DNA of 64,000 nt from Novosphingobium sp. JCM 18896. GTDB lineage: Bacteria > Pseudomonadota > Alphaproteobacteria > Sphingomonadales > Sphingomonadaceae. The stretch is from NCBI RefSeq assembly GCF_025938095.1, contig NZ_JAPCZF010000005.1:310001-374000 (forward strand), given 5' to 3'. The translations under genes and the position numbers were made by a program. This document shows positions 25,401 through 33,853 of the stretch, piece by piece (position 1 is the stretch's first letter; every line of letters begins with the position of its first letter). Below the pieces are notes generated by a model that saw only the letters and a program-made list of their open reading frames with translations, searched no databases and had not been told where the DNA came from.

Positions 25401-26384
25401 ATGTTTTCTGCGATCCTGATCGAAAAGACCGACGATGGCCAGAAGGTCTCGGTGACCGAGCTCGACGAGAGCCAGCTGCCCGAGGGCGACGTCACCATCG
25501 ACGTCGAATATTCGACGATGAACTACAAGGACGGCCTCGCCATCACCGGTGACGGCCCGGTCGTGCGCCGCTGGCCGATGGTCCCCGGCATCGACCTCGT
25601 CGGCACCGTCAGCGACAGCTCGAACCCGAACTTCGCCGCCGGCGACAAGGTCCTGCTCAACGGCTGGGGCGTGGGCGAAGTGCACTGGGGCGGTTTCGCC
25701 ACCAAGGCGCGCCTCAAGGGTGACTGGCTGGTCAAGCTGCCGTCGGCCTTCACCGGCGCCCAGGCGATGGGCATCGGCACCGCCGGCTACACCGCCTCGC
25801 TCAGCGTCGATGCGCTGATCAACTTCGGCGTGAAGCCCGAGGACGGCGAAGTCCTCGTCACCGGCACCCCCGGCGGCGTCGGCTCGGTCGCAGTCGCCCT
25901 GCTCAAGAAGGAAGGCTTCACCGTCGTCGCCTCGATCGGCGACGACAGCGAGAAGGACTACCTGACCGGCCTCGGCGCGGATTCGTTCATCCATCGCAGC
26001 GAGCTGTCGGAGCCCGGCAAGCCGTTCCAGAAGGAGCGCTGGGGCGCGGTGGTCGACTCGGTCGGCAGCCACACGCTGGCCAATGCCATCGCCCAGACCA
26101 AGTATCGCGGCACGGTCACGGCCTGCGGCCTGGCCCAGGGCAGCGACCTCGCCACGACGGTCATGCCGTTCATCCTGCGCGGCGTCTCGCTGATCGGCAT
26201 CGATTCGGTGATGTGCCCGCAGAAGCCGCGCCAGGCCGCCTGGGATCGTCTGGGTCGTGACCTCGACATCTCGCTGCTCAACACGATCGCGACCGAGATC
26301 AGCCTGGCCGAAACGATCCAGGGCGCGCGCGACCTGATCGACGGCAAGATCCGCGGCCGTCTGATCGTCGACGTTCGTCGCTAA
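25401..26384 (+). CDS. acuI: AcuI-like acrylyl-CoA reductase / quinone oxidoreductase family (MDR)
   Basis: A zinc-free medium-chain reductase of the YhdH/AcuI branch, 327 residues. Family phrases are present: MNYKDGLAITG, PGIDLVGTV, GTAGYTA, the NADP-binding VTGTPGGVGSVA, and the ending GKIRGRLIVDV. Known members reduce acryloyl-CoA to propionyl-CoA with NADPH; here the substrate could be another short enoyl-CoA. The ATG at 25401 follows AAGGGAG; an earlier ATG in frame is disfavoured. Likely cotranscribed with the acyl-CoA synthetase behind it. Confidence 0.85.
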   Translation: MFSAILIEKTDDGQKVSVTELDESQLPEGDVTIDVEYSTMNYKDGLAITGDGPVVRRWPMVPGIDLVGTVSDSSNPNFAAGDKVLLNGWGVGEVHWGGFATKARLKGDWLVKLPSAFTGAQAMGIGTAGYTASLSVDALINFGVKPEDGEVLVTGTPGGVGSVAVALLKKEGFTVVASIGDDSEKDYLTGLGADSFIHRSELSEPGKPFQKERWGAVVDSVGSHTLANAIAQTKYRGTVTACGLAQGSDLATTVMPFILRGVSLIGIDSVMCPQKPRQAAWDRLGRDLDISLLNTIATEISLAETIQGARDLIDGKIRGRLIVDVRR

Positions 26385-26396
26385 GGCATGCCGAAC

Positions 26397-26422
26397 GGCC
26401 GCGCTCCTGCGGGGGCGCGGCC
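26397..26422 (+). other. Hairpin in acuI to acyl-CoA synthetase gap
   Basis: GGCCGCGC (26397-26404) pairs with GCGCGGCC (26415-26422). No T run follows. Probably an intercistronic stem-loop rather than a terminator. Confidence 0.4.
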
Positions 26423-26447
26423 GGTAGGCCAGGGAGAGTTGAGGACA

Positions 26448-28160
26448 ATGACCAGCAAGGTCCAGGTGGCAGGCGACCTGTCGATCGCCCGCGGTATTCC
26501 GCTGTCCGAGGAGGGCGGCATCGGCCCGCTGACCTTGGGGCGCTATGTGCGCGAGATCGCACGGATGTACGGCCCGCGCGAAGCCGCGATGATCAACATC
26601 GACGGCGCGGTCGAGCGCTGGACCTATGACGACCTGCTGGCCAAGAGCCTCGAAGTCGCCAAGGCATTGATCGCCAGCGGTACGGGCAAGAGCACGCGCG
26701 TCGGCATCATCGTCACCAACCGCCTCGAATTCCTCTCCTGCACTTTCGGCGCGGCCCTGGCTGGCTGCGTCGCCAATCCGATCAGCAGTTTCTTCACCCC
26801 GGCCGAGATGGACGAGGTGCTCAAGCTCTCGGGCTGTTCGGTGCTGCTGATGGAGCGCAAGGTCCTCAAGAAGGATTTTGCGGATATGCTGATCGGCCTT
26901 GAGCCACAGATCGCCAGCATGACGCCGGGCGAACTGGCTTCCGAGCGCTATCCGTTCCTCCGTCACCTGGCGATGATCGACACCGACGAAGCCGAGGGCG
27001 GCATCGAAGGCTGGAGTAAGTTCCTTTCGCGCGGCAAGGACGTGGCCGAGGACCTGGTCGAAGCCGCGACCGCGGCGGTGACCCCGGCCGATCCGGCCGT
27101 GCTGATGTTCTCCTCGGGCTCGACCGGCAAGGCCAAGGGCATCCTCAATTCGAACCGCGGCGTCTGCCTGCAGCTGTGGCGCTGGCACCAGTGGTACGAC
27201 ATCAAGCCCGAGCATCCGCCGCGCACCTGGTCGGCCAACGGCTGCTTCTGGTCGGGCAATTTCTGCCAGGCCTTCGGCGGCACCTTGTCCTCGGGCGGCA
27301 CCCTGCTGCTCCAGCGCTGGTTCGATCCGGCCGAGGCGCTCGAACTGATGGACAAGGAGCGTTGCTCGATGCCGCTCGCCTGGCCGCACCAGTGGCCGCA
27401 GCTCGCGGCCGCGCCGAACTACGACAGCGTCGACCTCTCGGCGATGCGCTATCTCGACAAGACGATGCTGCTCGCCAAGCACCCCAGCGTGCACACCGAA
27501 TGGCTCGAGCCGGGCCAGGCTTACGGCAATACCGAGACCTTCACGCTGATCACGGTGTTCCCCTCGGGTACCTCGCCCGATCTGGCCGTGCCGCTGAGCT
27601 ATGGCCACCCGACCGCGGGCTCGACGATCAAGATCATCGACCCGCTGACCGGCGCGACCGTGCCGATCGGCGAACGCGGCGAGATCGCGGTCAAGGGCCC
27701 GACCCTGATGATGGGCTACCTGGGCATCCCGCTCGACGAGACGCTCGACGACGAGGGCTTCCTGCGCACCAACGACGGCGGCTACATGGACGCCGAAGGG
27801 CGGCTGTTCTGGGAAGGCCGCCTCAACGACATCATCAAGACCGGCGGTGCCAACGTCTCGCCGCTCGAGATCGACGCGGTGATCCGTGATCATCCGGGGG
27901 TCAAGCTGACCCAGACCGTCGGCATTCCCGACGAACTGCTGGGCGAACTGGTGGTCGGCTGCATCGTGCCGCATGCCGGCGTCAGCCTGACCGAGGACGA
28001 GATCAAGGCCTGGGCCAAGGAGAAGCTCGCGAGCTACAAGGTGCCGCGCCGCGTGCTGTTCTTCGAGGAGAAGGAGCTCGAGACCACGGGCAGCTCCAAG
28101 ATCAAGACAGCCGAGCTGCGCAAGCTTGCTGGCGATCGTCTCAAGGCGGAGGCGGCGTGA
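26448..28160 (+). CDS. Acyl-CoA synthetase (AMP-dependent ligase)
   Basis: An adenylate-forming acyl-CoA synthetase of 570 residues. The AMP/P-loop motif MFSSGSTGKAKGI lies near 219-231, the A5-like YGNTETF motif near 360, the A8 hinge region as GRLNDIIKTGGANVSP, and the terminal SSKIKTAELR carries the A10 lysine. It activates a carboxylic acid to its CoA thioester. The start at 26448 follows GGGAGAG/TTGAGG. Its stop overlaps the next start (TGATG), so it is coupled to the NTF2-like gene. Acid substrate unknown. Confidence 0.9.
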   Translation: MTSKVQVAGDLSIARGIPLSEEGGIGPLTLGRYVREIARMYGPREAAMINIDGAVERWTYDDLLAKSLEVAKALIASGTGKSTRVGIIVTNRLEFLSCTFGAALAGCVANPISSFFTPAEMDEVLKLSGCSVLLMERKVLKKDFADMLIGLEPQIASMTPGELASERYPFLRHLAMIDTDEAEGGIEGWSKFLSRGKDVAEDLVEAATAAVTPADPAVLMFSSGSTGKAKGILNSNRGVCLQLWRWHQWYDIKPEHPPRTWSANGCFWSGNFCQAFGGTLSSGGTLLLQRWFDPAEALELMDKERCSMPLAWPHQWPQLAAAPNYDSVDLSAMRYLDKTMLLAKHPSVHTEWLEPGQAYGNTETFTLITVFPSGTSPDLAVPLSYGHPTAGSTIKIIDPLTGATVPIGERGEIAVKGPTLMMGYLGIPLDETLDDEGFLRTNDGGYMDAEGRLFWEGRLNDIIKTGGANVSPLEIDAVIRDHPGVKLTQTVGIPDELLGELVVGCIVPHAGVSLTEDEIKAWAKEKLASYKVPRRVLFFEEKELETTGSSKIKTAELRKLAGDRLKAEAA

Positions 28161-28567
28161 TGGCGACCTTCGACGACTGGCTCGAGATCCACAACCTCAA
28201 GGCGCGCTATTGCCGTCTGCTCGACACCAAGGACTGGGAGGGCTGGGGCCAGCTCTTCACCGAGGATGTCGAACTCGACGTCCGCGGCAGCGGCGGCGAG
28301 ATCATGCGCGGCCGTGCCGCCGTGGTGGAATCGGTGCGTGGCTCGATCGGCGAGGCCAAGACCGCGCATCAGGTCCATTCGCCCGAGATCGCGATCGACG
28401 GTGATCAGGCGACCGCGATCTGGGCAATGCAGGATCGTGTCGTTTGGGATGGCGGACGCGGCCTGACCGGCTATGGTCACTACCACGAGCGCTATCTCCG
28501 CACCGCCGAGGGCTGGCGCATTGCCGAGCAAAAGCTGACCAGGCTCCATATGGATTTCGATCAGTAG
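28160..28567 (+). CDS. NTF2/SnoaL-like protein
   Basis: A 135-residue alpha+beta-barrel protein (LEIHNLKARYCRLLDTKDWEGWGQLFTEDVEL, then a curved sheet ending in GWRIAEQKLTRL; only short parts quoted as family marks). Relatives include ketosteroid isomerase, scytalone dehydratase and SnoaL cyclases; many act as isomerases, dehydratases or hydrolases. The ATG overlaps the stop of the acyl-CoA synthetase. Catalytic residues cannot be assigned safely; an Asp/His pair inside the cavity is possible. Confidence 0.75.
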   Translation: MATFDDWLEIHNLKARYCRLLDTKDWEGWGQLFTEDVELDVRGSGGEIMRGRAAVVESVRGSIGEAKTAHQVHSPEIAIDGDQATAIWAMQDRVVWDGGRGLTGYGHYHERYLRTAEGWRIAEQKLTRLHMDFDQ

Positions 28568-28625
28568 ATCGCGTCCGATCTCGGCACGGCGATTGCCTTA
28601 CAAGGCTCAAAATAAGTCTGGATTA

Positions 28626-28643
28626 TAGTAACCTTTATTACTA
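28626..28643. promoter_or_regulatory. Candidate MarR operator
   Basis: TAGTAA-N6-TTACTA is a perfect inverted repeat of 18 bases, ending ten bases before the MarR start, in an AT-rich stretch that stands out from the GC-rich surroundings. Position and symmetry fit autoregulation by the MarR protein. Confidence 0.55.
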
Positions 28644-28653
28644 ATCTCGTGCG

Positions 28654-29100
28654 ATGGACGAAACCATTGGCACGATGTTGGCGCAGGTATCGCGTCTCCT
28701 GCGCAGGCATTTCGACGCGCGGGCGCGCGGCGTGGGGGTCACTCGTCCGCAATGGCAGGTGCTGAGCCTGCTGAGCTTCAACGAGGGGATCAACCAGGGC
28801 GGCCTCGCCGAACTGCTCGAGGTCGAGCCCATCACGCTCGGCCGTATGGTCGATCGCCTGCAGGACGCCCAACTCGTCGAGCGCCGCCCCGATCCGACCG
28901 ATCGCCGTGCCTGGCGCCTGTTCCTGACCGACAAGGGGCAGATGCTGCTCGACCAGCTGCTGCCTTGCGCGCTGGCGACCTACGACATCGCGCTCGAAGG
29001 CATCGAGGAACAGGAGCGCGCGGTGATGATGACGGCGCTCGGCCGGATGCGCGCCAACCTTTCGCGGCGGCAGACCGTCGACGTTGCGGCGGTCGATTGA
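28654..29100 (+). CDS. MarR-family transcriptional regulator
   Basis: A 148-residue winged-helix regulator. TRPQWQVLSLLSF, then LAELLEVEPITLGRMVDRL (recognition helix) and RRPDPTDRRAWRLFLTDKG (wing) follow the MarR pattern. It lies 86 bases after the NTF2-like gene on the same strand and has its own likely operator at 28626. Probable targets are itself and the neighbouring acyl-CoA or SDR/aldehyde dehydrogenase genes. Confidence 0.88.
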   Translation: MDETIGTMLAQVSRLLRRHFDARARGVGVTRPQWQVLSLLSFNEGINQGGLAELLEVEPITLGRMVDRLQDAQLVERRPDPTDRRAWRLFLTDKGQMLLDQLLPCALATYDIALEGIEEQERAVMMTALGRMRANLSRRQTVDVAAVD

Positions 29101-29273
29101 AATCTTGTAAAATCAGATATTTGATCGTGACCCTGAAGGTCGTTTCGGGTAAATAGGCGGAGCCGGCTTCATTTTTCGGCCAAGCATCGCCCGCGCGTTG
29201 CGCAAATCCCCTTGTCGTTGCTCCGGCTTTCTGGAAACCGTGCAGCCCCGACAGTCATCAAGCGAGTTGCAGT

Positions 29274-30014
29274 GTGGGCAAGACCATAGTCATTACGGGA
29301 GCCGGATTGGGCCTGGGGCGCGCACTGTCGCGACGCTTCGCGGAAGAGGGCGAGACGGTCGTCCTGCTGGGGCGTACGCTGTCCAAGGTTCAGGAACTGG
29401 CCGAGGAACTGGGTGAACCCCATTATGCGGTTGAATGCGACGTCGGTTCGCCCGACTCGGTGCGCGCGGCTTTCGCCACGATCGCCGAGCGTAGCGGCAA
29501 GATCGACGTGCTGATCAACAATGCCGCGATCTACGAACCCTTCATGGTCAAGGATGCGACCGACGCGCAGATCCTGTCGATCATGAACACCAATTTCGCC
29601 GGCCCGATCTTCACCTGCCGTGCGGCGATTCCGCTGATGGAAAGCGGTGCCACGATCCTCAACGTCACCAGCGAATCGGTGTCGCTCGAATTCCCGATGC
29701 TGTCGCTCTATGCGAGCACCAAGGGCGGCGTGGAGCGCTTCACCGAGTCGCTGTCGAAGGAACTCGAACCTTCGGGCATTCGCGTCACCACGGTGCGCGC
29801 CGGGCCGATGTACGAAGTCGGCAAGCCGATGGCCACCAACTGGGATCCGGCGGCCGCGCAGCAGTTCCACCAGCTCTGCGTCGCTTCGGGCATCGATCTG
29901 ATGAAGCGTCCGATCAGCAACGTGACCTCGGTGACCGGCGTTTTCCGCGCATTGATCGATCTGGCGCCCGACGTCCGCATCACGCACGCTTCCATCGAAG
30001 CGCGTCGCGCCTAA
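29274..30014 (+). CDS. Short-chain dehydrogenase/reductase
   Basis: A 246-residue SDR starting with GTG. TGAGLGLG is at 8-15, NNAA at 82-85 and the catalytic S133, Y146 and K150 (YASTK) are present. The C-terminal end lacks the usual DGG motif and reads DVRITHASIEARRA, so the last strand differs from the FabG type. The aldehyde dehydrogenase starts 36 bases downstream, which suggests an alcohol-aldehyde-acid sequence. Substrate unknown. Confidence 0.88.
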   Translation: MGKTIVITGAGLGLGRALSRRFAEEGETVVLLGRTLSKVQELAEELGEPHYAVECDVGSPDSVRAAFATIAERSGKIDVLINNAAIYEPFMVKDATDAQILSIMNTNFAGPIFTCRAAIPLMESGATILNVTSESVSLEFPMLSLYASTKGGVERFTESLSKELEPSGIRVTTVRAGPMYEVGKPMATNWDPAAAQQFHQLCVASGIDLMKRPISNVTSVTGVFRALIDLAPDVRITHASIEARRA

Positions 30015-30050
30015 ATACGTATACAACCATTCCATTGGGGATTGAGGACC

Positions 30051-31523
<1,473 letters not shown>

Positions 31524-31542
31524 CAAGGGGATAGGGGGGAGG

Positions 31543-32283
31543 ATGAAAGCAGCAGGAAAGGTGGACACGGATCGGGCGCTGCCCGATCCGGCCGAAACGG
31601 CTGCGGATGCGGTTGGAGACGTCAGCCATAATCTCAATGGCCAGCGTCTCGGTCGCAAGGGGCGGGGAACGCGCGAGCGGATCCTCGCCGCTTGTGCTGA
31701 ACTGCTGGCCGAGAGCGATACCGCGATCTCGATGAGCGCGGTCGCGCGGCGTGCGACGCTCGGCATGACCTCGCTCTACAACTACTTCTCGGACCTGACC
31801 GAACTGCTGCTCGCCGTGCTCGAGCCGGTCATGGTCACGGCCGAGGACAGCTATCTCGCCATGTTGCGCGAGCGCTGGCCCGACGATCGTCTGGGCGAGC
31901 GCGCCTATGCCTTCATGTGCGCCTATCACGATTTCTGGGCGCGCAATTCGCGGCTGCTGCACCTGCGCAACACGATGGCGGACACGCGCGACGAGCGCAT
32001 GATGATCCATCGCGTCCAGTCGACCCAGCCGCTGATCGGCCTGTTCGTGACGCAGATGGGCGGCGATGGCGACGACATGATGTCGCCGCTGCGCGGCATG
32101 GCGACGGTGCTCATGACGGGGGTCGAGCGTACCGTCACGGTTTCGACCGATACGGGCCTGACCAGCCTGTTCGGCGAGCGCGAGCGTCGCAAGCCGGATC
32201 ACTACATGGTGCCCGAGGCGCGCCTGATCGAACTGGCGATCGCCGACACGCGCGCGCGTTTTGCGCGCGGCGAGTTCGGCTGA
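31543..32283 (+). CDS. TetR-family transcriptional regulator
   Basis: A 246-residue TetR protein with an unusual 40-residue leader before the helix-turn-helix (RERILAACAELLAESD, then SAVARRATLGMTSLYNYFSD). The C-terminal region is helical. A later start within the leader cannot be excluded. It is the last gene of the block with the SDR and aldehyde dehydrogenase and converges with the acetyltransferase, leaving 15 bases between the stops. Confidence 0.85.
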   Translation: MKAAGKVDTDRALPDPAETAADAVGDVSHNLNGQRLGRKGRGTRERILAACAELLAESDTAISMSAVARRATLGMTSLYNYFSDLTELLLAVLEPVMVTAEDSYLAMLRERWPDDRLGERAYAFMCAYHDFWARNSRLLHLRNTMADTRDERMMIHRVQSTQPLIGLFVTQMGGDGDDMMSPLRGMATVLMTGVERTVTVSTDTGLTSLFGERERRKPDHYMVPEARLIELAIADTRARFARGEFG

Positions 32284-32298
32284 GGGGCTGATCTTCCG

Positions 32299-32859
32299 CT
32301 AGACGTCGACGATTTCGCGGATGGGCTGCGCGGGATTACCACCCACCAAGGTGTTGGGCGGGACGTGGCGCGTCACCACCGAGCCGGCCGCGACGACCGA
32401 ATTCTCGCCGATCGTCACGCCGCCCAGGATGGTGGCGCCGGTCGCTATCCAGACGCCGCGTTCGATCACGATGGGCTTGCCGATCGTGATCGAGCGACGC
32501 TGCGACGGGGCTAGCGGATGACCCGAGGTGATGATGCTCACGTTGGGCGCGATCATCACCTCGTCGCCGATGTCGAGGCCGCCGAGATCGTAGAACGTGC
32601 AGTTCTGGTTGATGAAGACGTTGCGTCCGACCGTGATCTCGGTTCCGCCCGAGGTGTAGAAAGGTGGCAGCAGCAGGAAGCCGTCGTCCACCTTTCTTCC
32701 GATCAGTTCGCCGAACAGGCGCCGGACCTCGTCCGCGTCGTCGAACGTCAGCCGATTGATCCGCGCGGTGATCGCCATCGCCCGTCGGGTCGATGCGACC
32801 ATCGCCGCCGATTCCGGCGTGCGCCCGCGAACGATCCTGGTGCCGTCGTCGCGGGACAT
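32299..32859 (-). CDS. Hexapeptide-repeat O-acetyltransferase (Maa/NodL-like)
   Basis: A 186-residue left-handed beta-helix acyltransferase. It carries the Maa/NodL N-terminal region (MAITARINRLTFDD), hexapeptide turns (IGDEVMIAPNVSI, IGKPIVI, GATILGGVTIGENSVVAAGSVV in short repeats), the catalytic H114 in TSGHPL and the closing NPAQPIREI. It would acetylate a hydroxyl, usually of a sugar, from acetyl-CoA. It lies seven bases behind the enoyl-CoA hydratase and is probably cotranscribed, so a non-sugar acceptor in the pathway is possible. Confidence 0.85.
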   Translation of the reverse strand: MSRDDGTRIVRGRTPESAAMVASTRRAMAITARINRLTFDDADEVRRLFGELIGRKVDDGFLLLPPFYTSGGTEITVGRNVFINQNCTFYDLGGLDIGDEVMIAPNVSIITSGHPLAPSQRRSITIGKPIVIERGVWIATGATILGGVTIGENSVVAAGSVVTRHVPPNTLVGGNPAQPIREIVDV

Positions 32860-32866
32860 TTGCGGA

Positions 32867-33691
32867 CTACTTGCCCTTGCCGCCGACGCCCTTGAGGTAC
32901 TCTTCCATCCCCTTGATGTAGGACGGGTTGAGCATCAGGCCCGAGTTGGCCATGCGCTCGATGTGGCGGCCGGCGTCGCGGCCGACGGCATCGGCGATCA
33001 GTTCGATCGCTACCTTGGCCGCGCCCATCTGCTCGCCGTTCTGCTTGGTCAGGTGACGGCAGAAATCCATGACGTCCTGCTCGAAGGTCTCGTCGGGGTA
33101 GACCTCGTGGACCAGGCCCATGGTCATCGCCTTGTCGGCCGAGGCGGGCTTGTTGGCCATGACCAGCCAGCGCGCCCAGTGCGGGCCGCAGAGCCGCGTC
33201 AGGCGGCTGACGCCGCCCGAGGCCGGGAGCACGCCGAACAGGCCTTCGGGGAAGGCATAGCCGGCGCTCTTGGCGGCCAGGCGGAAATCGCACGACAGGC
33301 TCATCTCGAGCCCGCCGCCGACGCACATCGCGTGGTGCGCGACGACGATGGGCTTCTCGACGTGCTCCATCTCGTCCCACAGCTGTTGCATGTTGTTGAG
33401 ATTGAGGCGGTGGTTCTCGCGGATCGAGCGCGCCGACTGCACGCCGCTGACCGAAGGTGAAACCACGTTCTGGTTGCCGGCCTTGAGGTCTGCGCCGGCG
33501 CTGAAATAACGGCCGGTCGAACGGATCAGCATGACCTTGAGCTCGTCGGCATCGCGGAAGCGCAGGACCGCCTGGGTCAGCAGGTCCATCATCTGGCGCG
33601 AGATCGCGTTGAGCTTGTCCGGGCGGTTGAGCGTGGCGATGAGGATGCCGTCGACTTCCTCGGTCAGCAGGTGCGGTGCTTCTTCGGTCAT
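32867..33691 (-). CDS. Enoyl-CoA hydratase/isomerase family protein
   Basis: A 274-residue crotonase. The oxyanion-hole residues lie in FSAGADL (63-69) and GGGLE (125-129), and the glutamate E149 in FPEGLFG is at a catalytic position. A loop after the first motif (NQNVVSPSVSGVQ) is longer than in simple hydratases. The ATG at 33691 follows GGAGAGACCC. It hydrates or isomerises an enoyl-CoA in beta-oxidation; the exact reaction is not fixed by these residues. Confidence 0.88.
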   Translation of the reverse strand: MTEEAPHLLTEEVDGILIATLNRPDKLNAISRQMMDLLTQAVLRFRDADELKVMLIRSTGRYFSAGADLKAGNQNVVSPSVSGVQSARSIRENHRLNLNNMQQLWDEMEHVEKPIVVAHHAMCVGGGLEMSLSCDFRLAAKSAGYAFPEGLFGVLPASGGVSRLTRLCGPHWARWLVMANKPASADKAMTMGLVHEVYPDETFEQDVMDFCRHLTKQNGEQMGAAKVAIELIADAVGRDAGRHIERMANSGLMLNPSYIKGMEEYLKGVGGKGK

Positions 33692-33708
33692 GGGTCTCTC
33701 CAATCAGT

Positions 33709-33836
33709 CGATCCTCCCCCTGAGGGGGAGGGGGACCGCCCGCGAAGCGGGCGGTGGAGGGGTGTCCTGCCATCGTGAGGGGGACACCCCTCCGTCAGCC
33801 CTGCGGGCTGCCACCTCCCCTTGCAGGGGAGGATCG
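33709..33836. repeat. Intergenic compound inverted repeat, family D
   Basis: Outer arms around CGATCCTCCCC (left, 33709) and GGGGAGGATCG (right, ending 33836) enclose a second pair GGGTGTCC / GGACACCC and a GCCCGCGAAGCGGGC hairpin. It separates the acyl-CoA dehydrogenase and hydratase genes, both on the minus strand, and resembles other sphingomonad intergenic palindromes. Only one copy was seen in the window. Confidence 0.72.
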
Positions 33837-33853
33837 GTATCTTGTTGTCGTGC

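Noticed and set aside
25311..27974. Long open frame of 887 codons on the minus strand opposite acuI and the acyl-CoA synthetase
   Set aside because: It lies fully opposite two genes with clear family motifs. The composition is Arg/Ala/Gly/Asp-rich as expected for an antisense frame in GC-rich coding DNA, and no motif is recognisable.
29101..29273. Weak inverted repeat ATCA-N6-TGAT in the gap before the SDR at 29274
   Set aside because: The arms are only four bases and the stretch is AT-rich, so chance is sufficient explanation.
33709..33836. Possible tRNA or structured RNA gene in the palindromic gap
   Set aside because: The folding is explained by nested inverted repeats; there is no cloverleaf, anticodon arm or CCA end.
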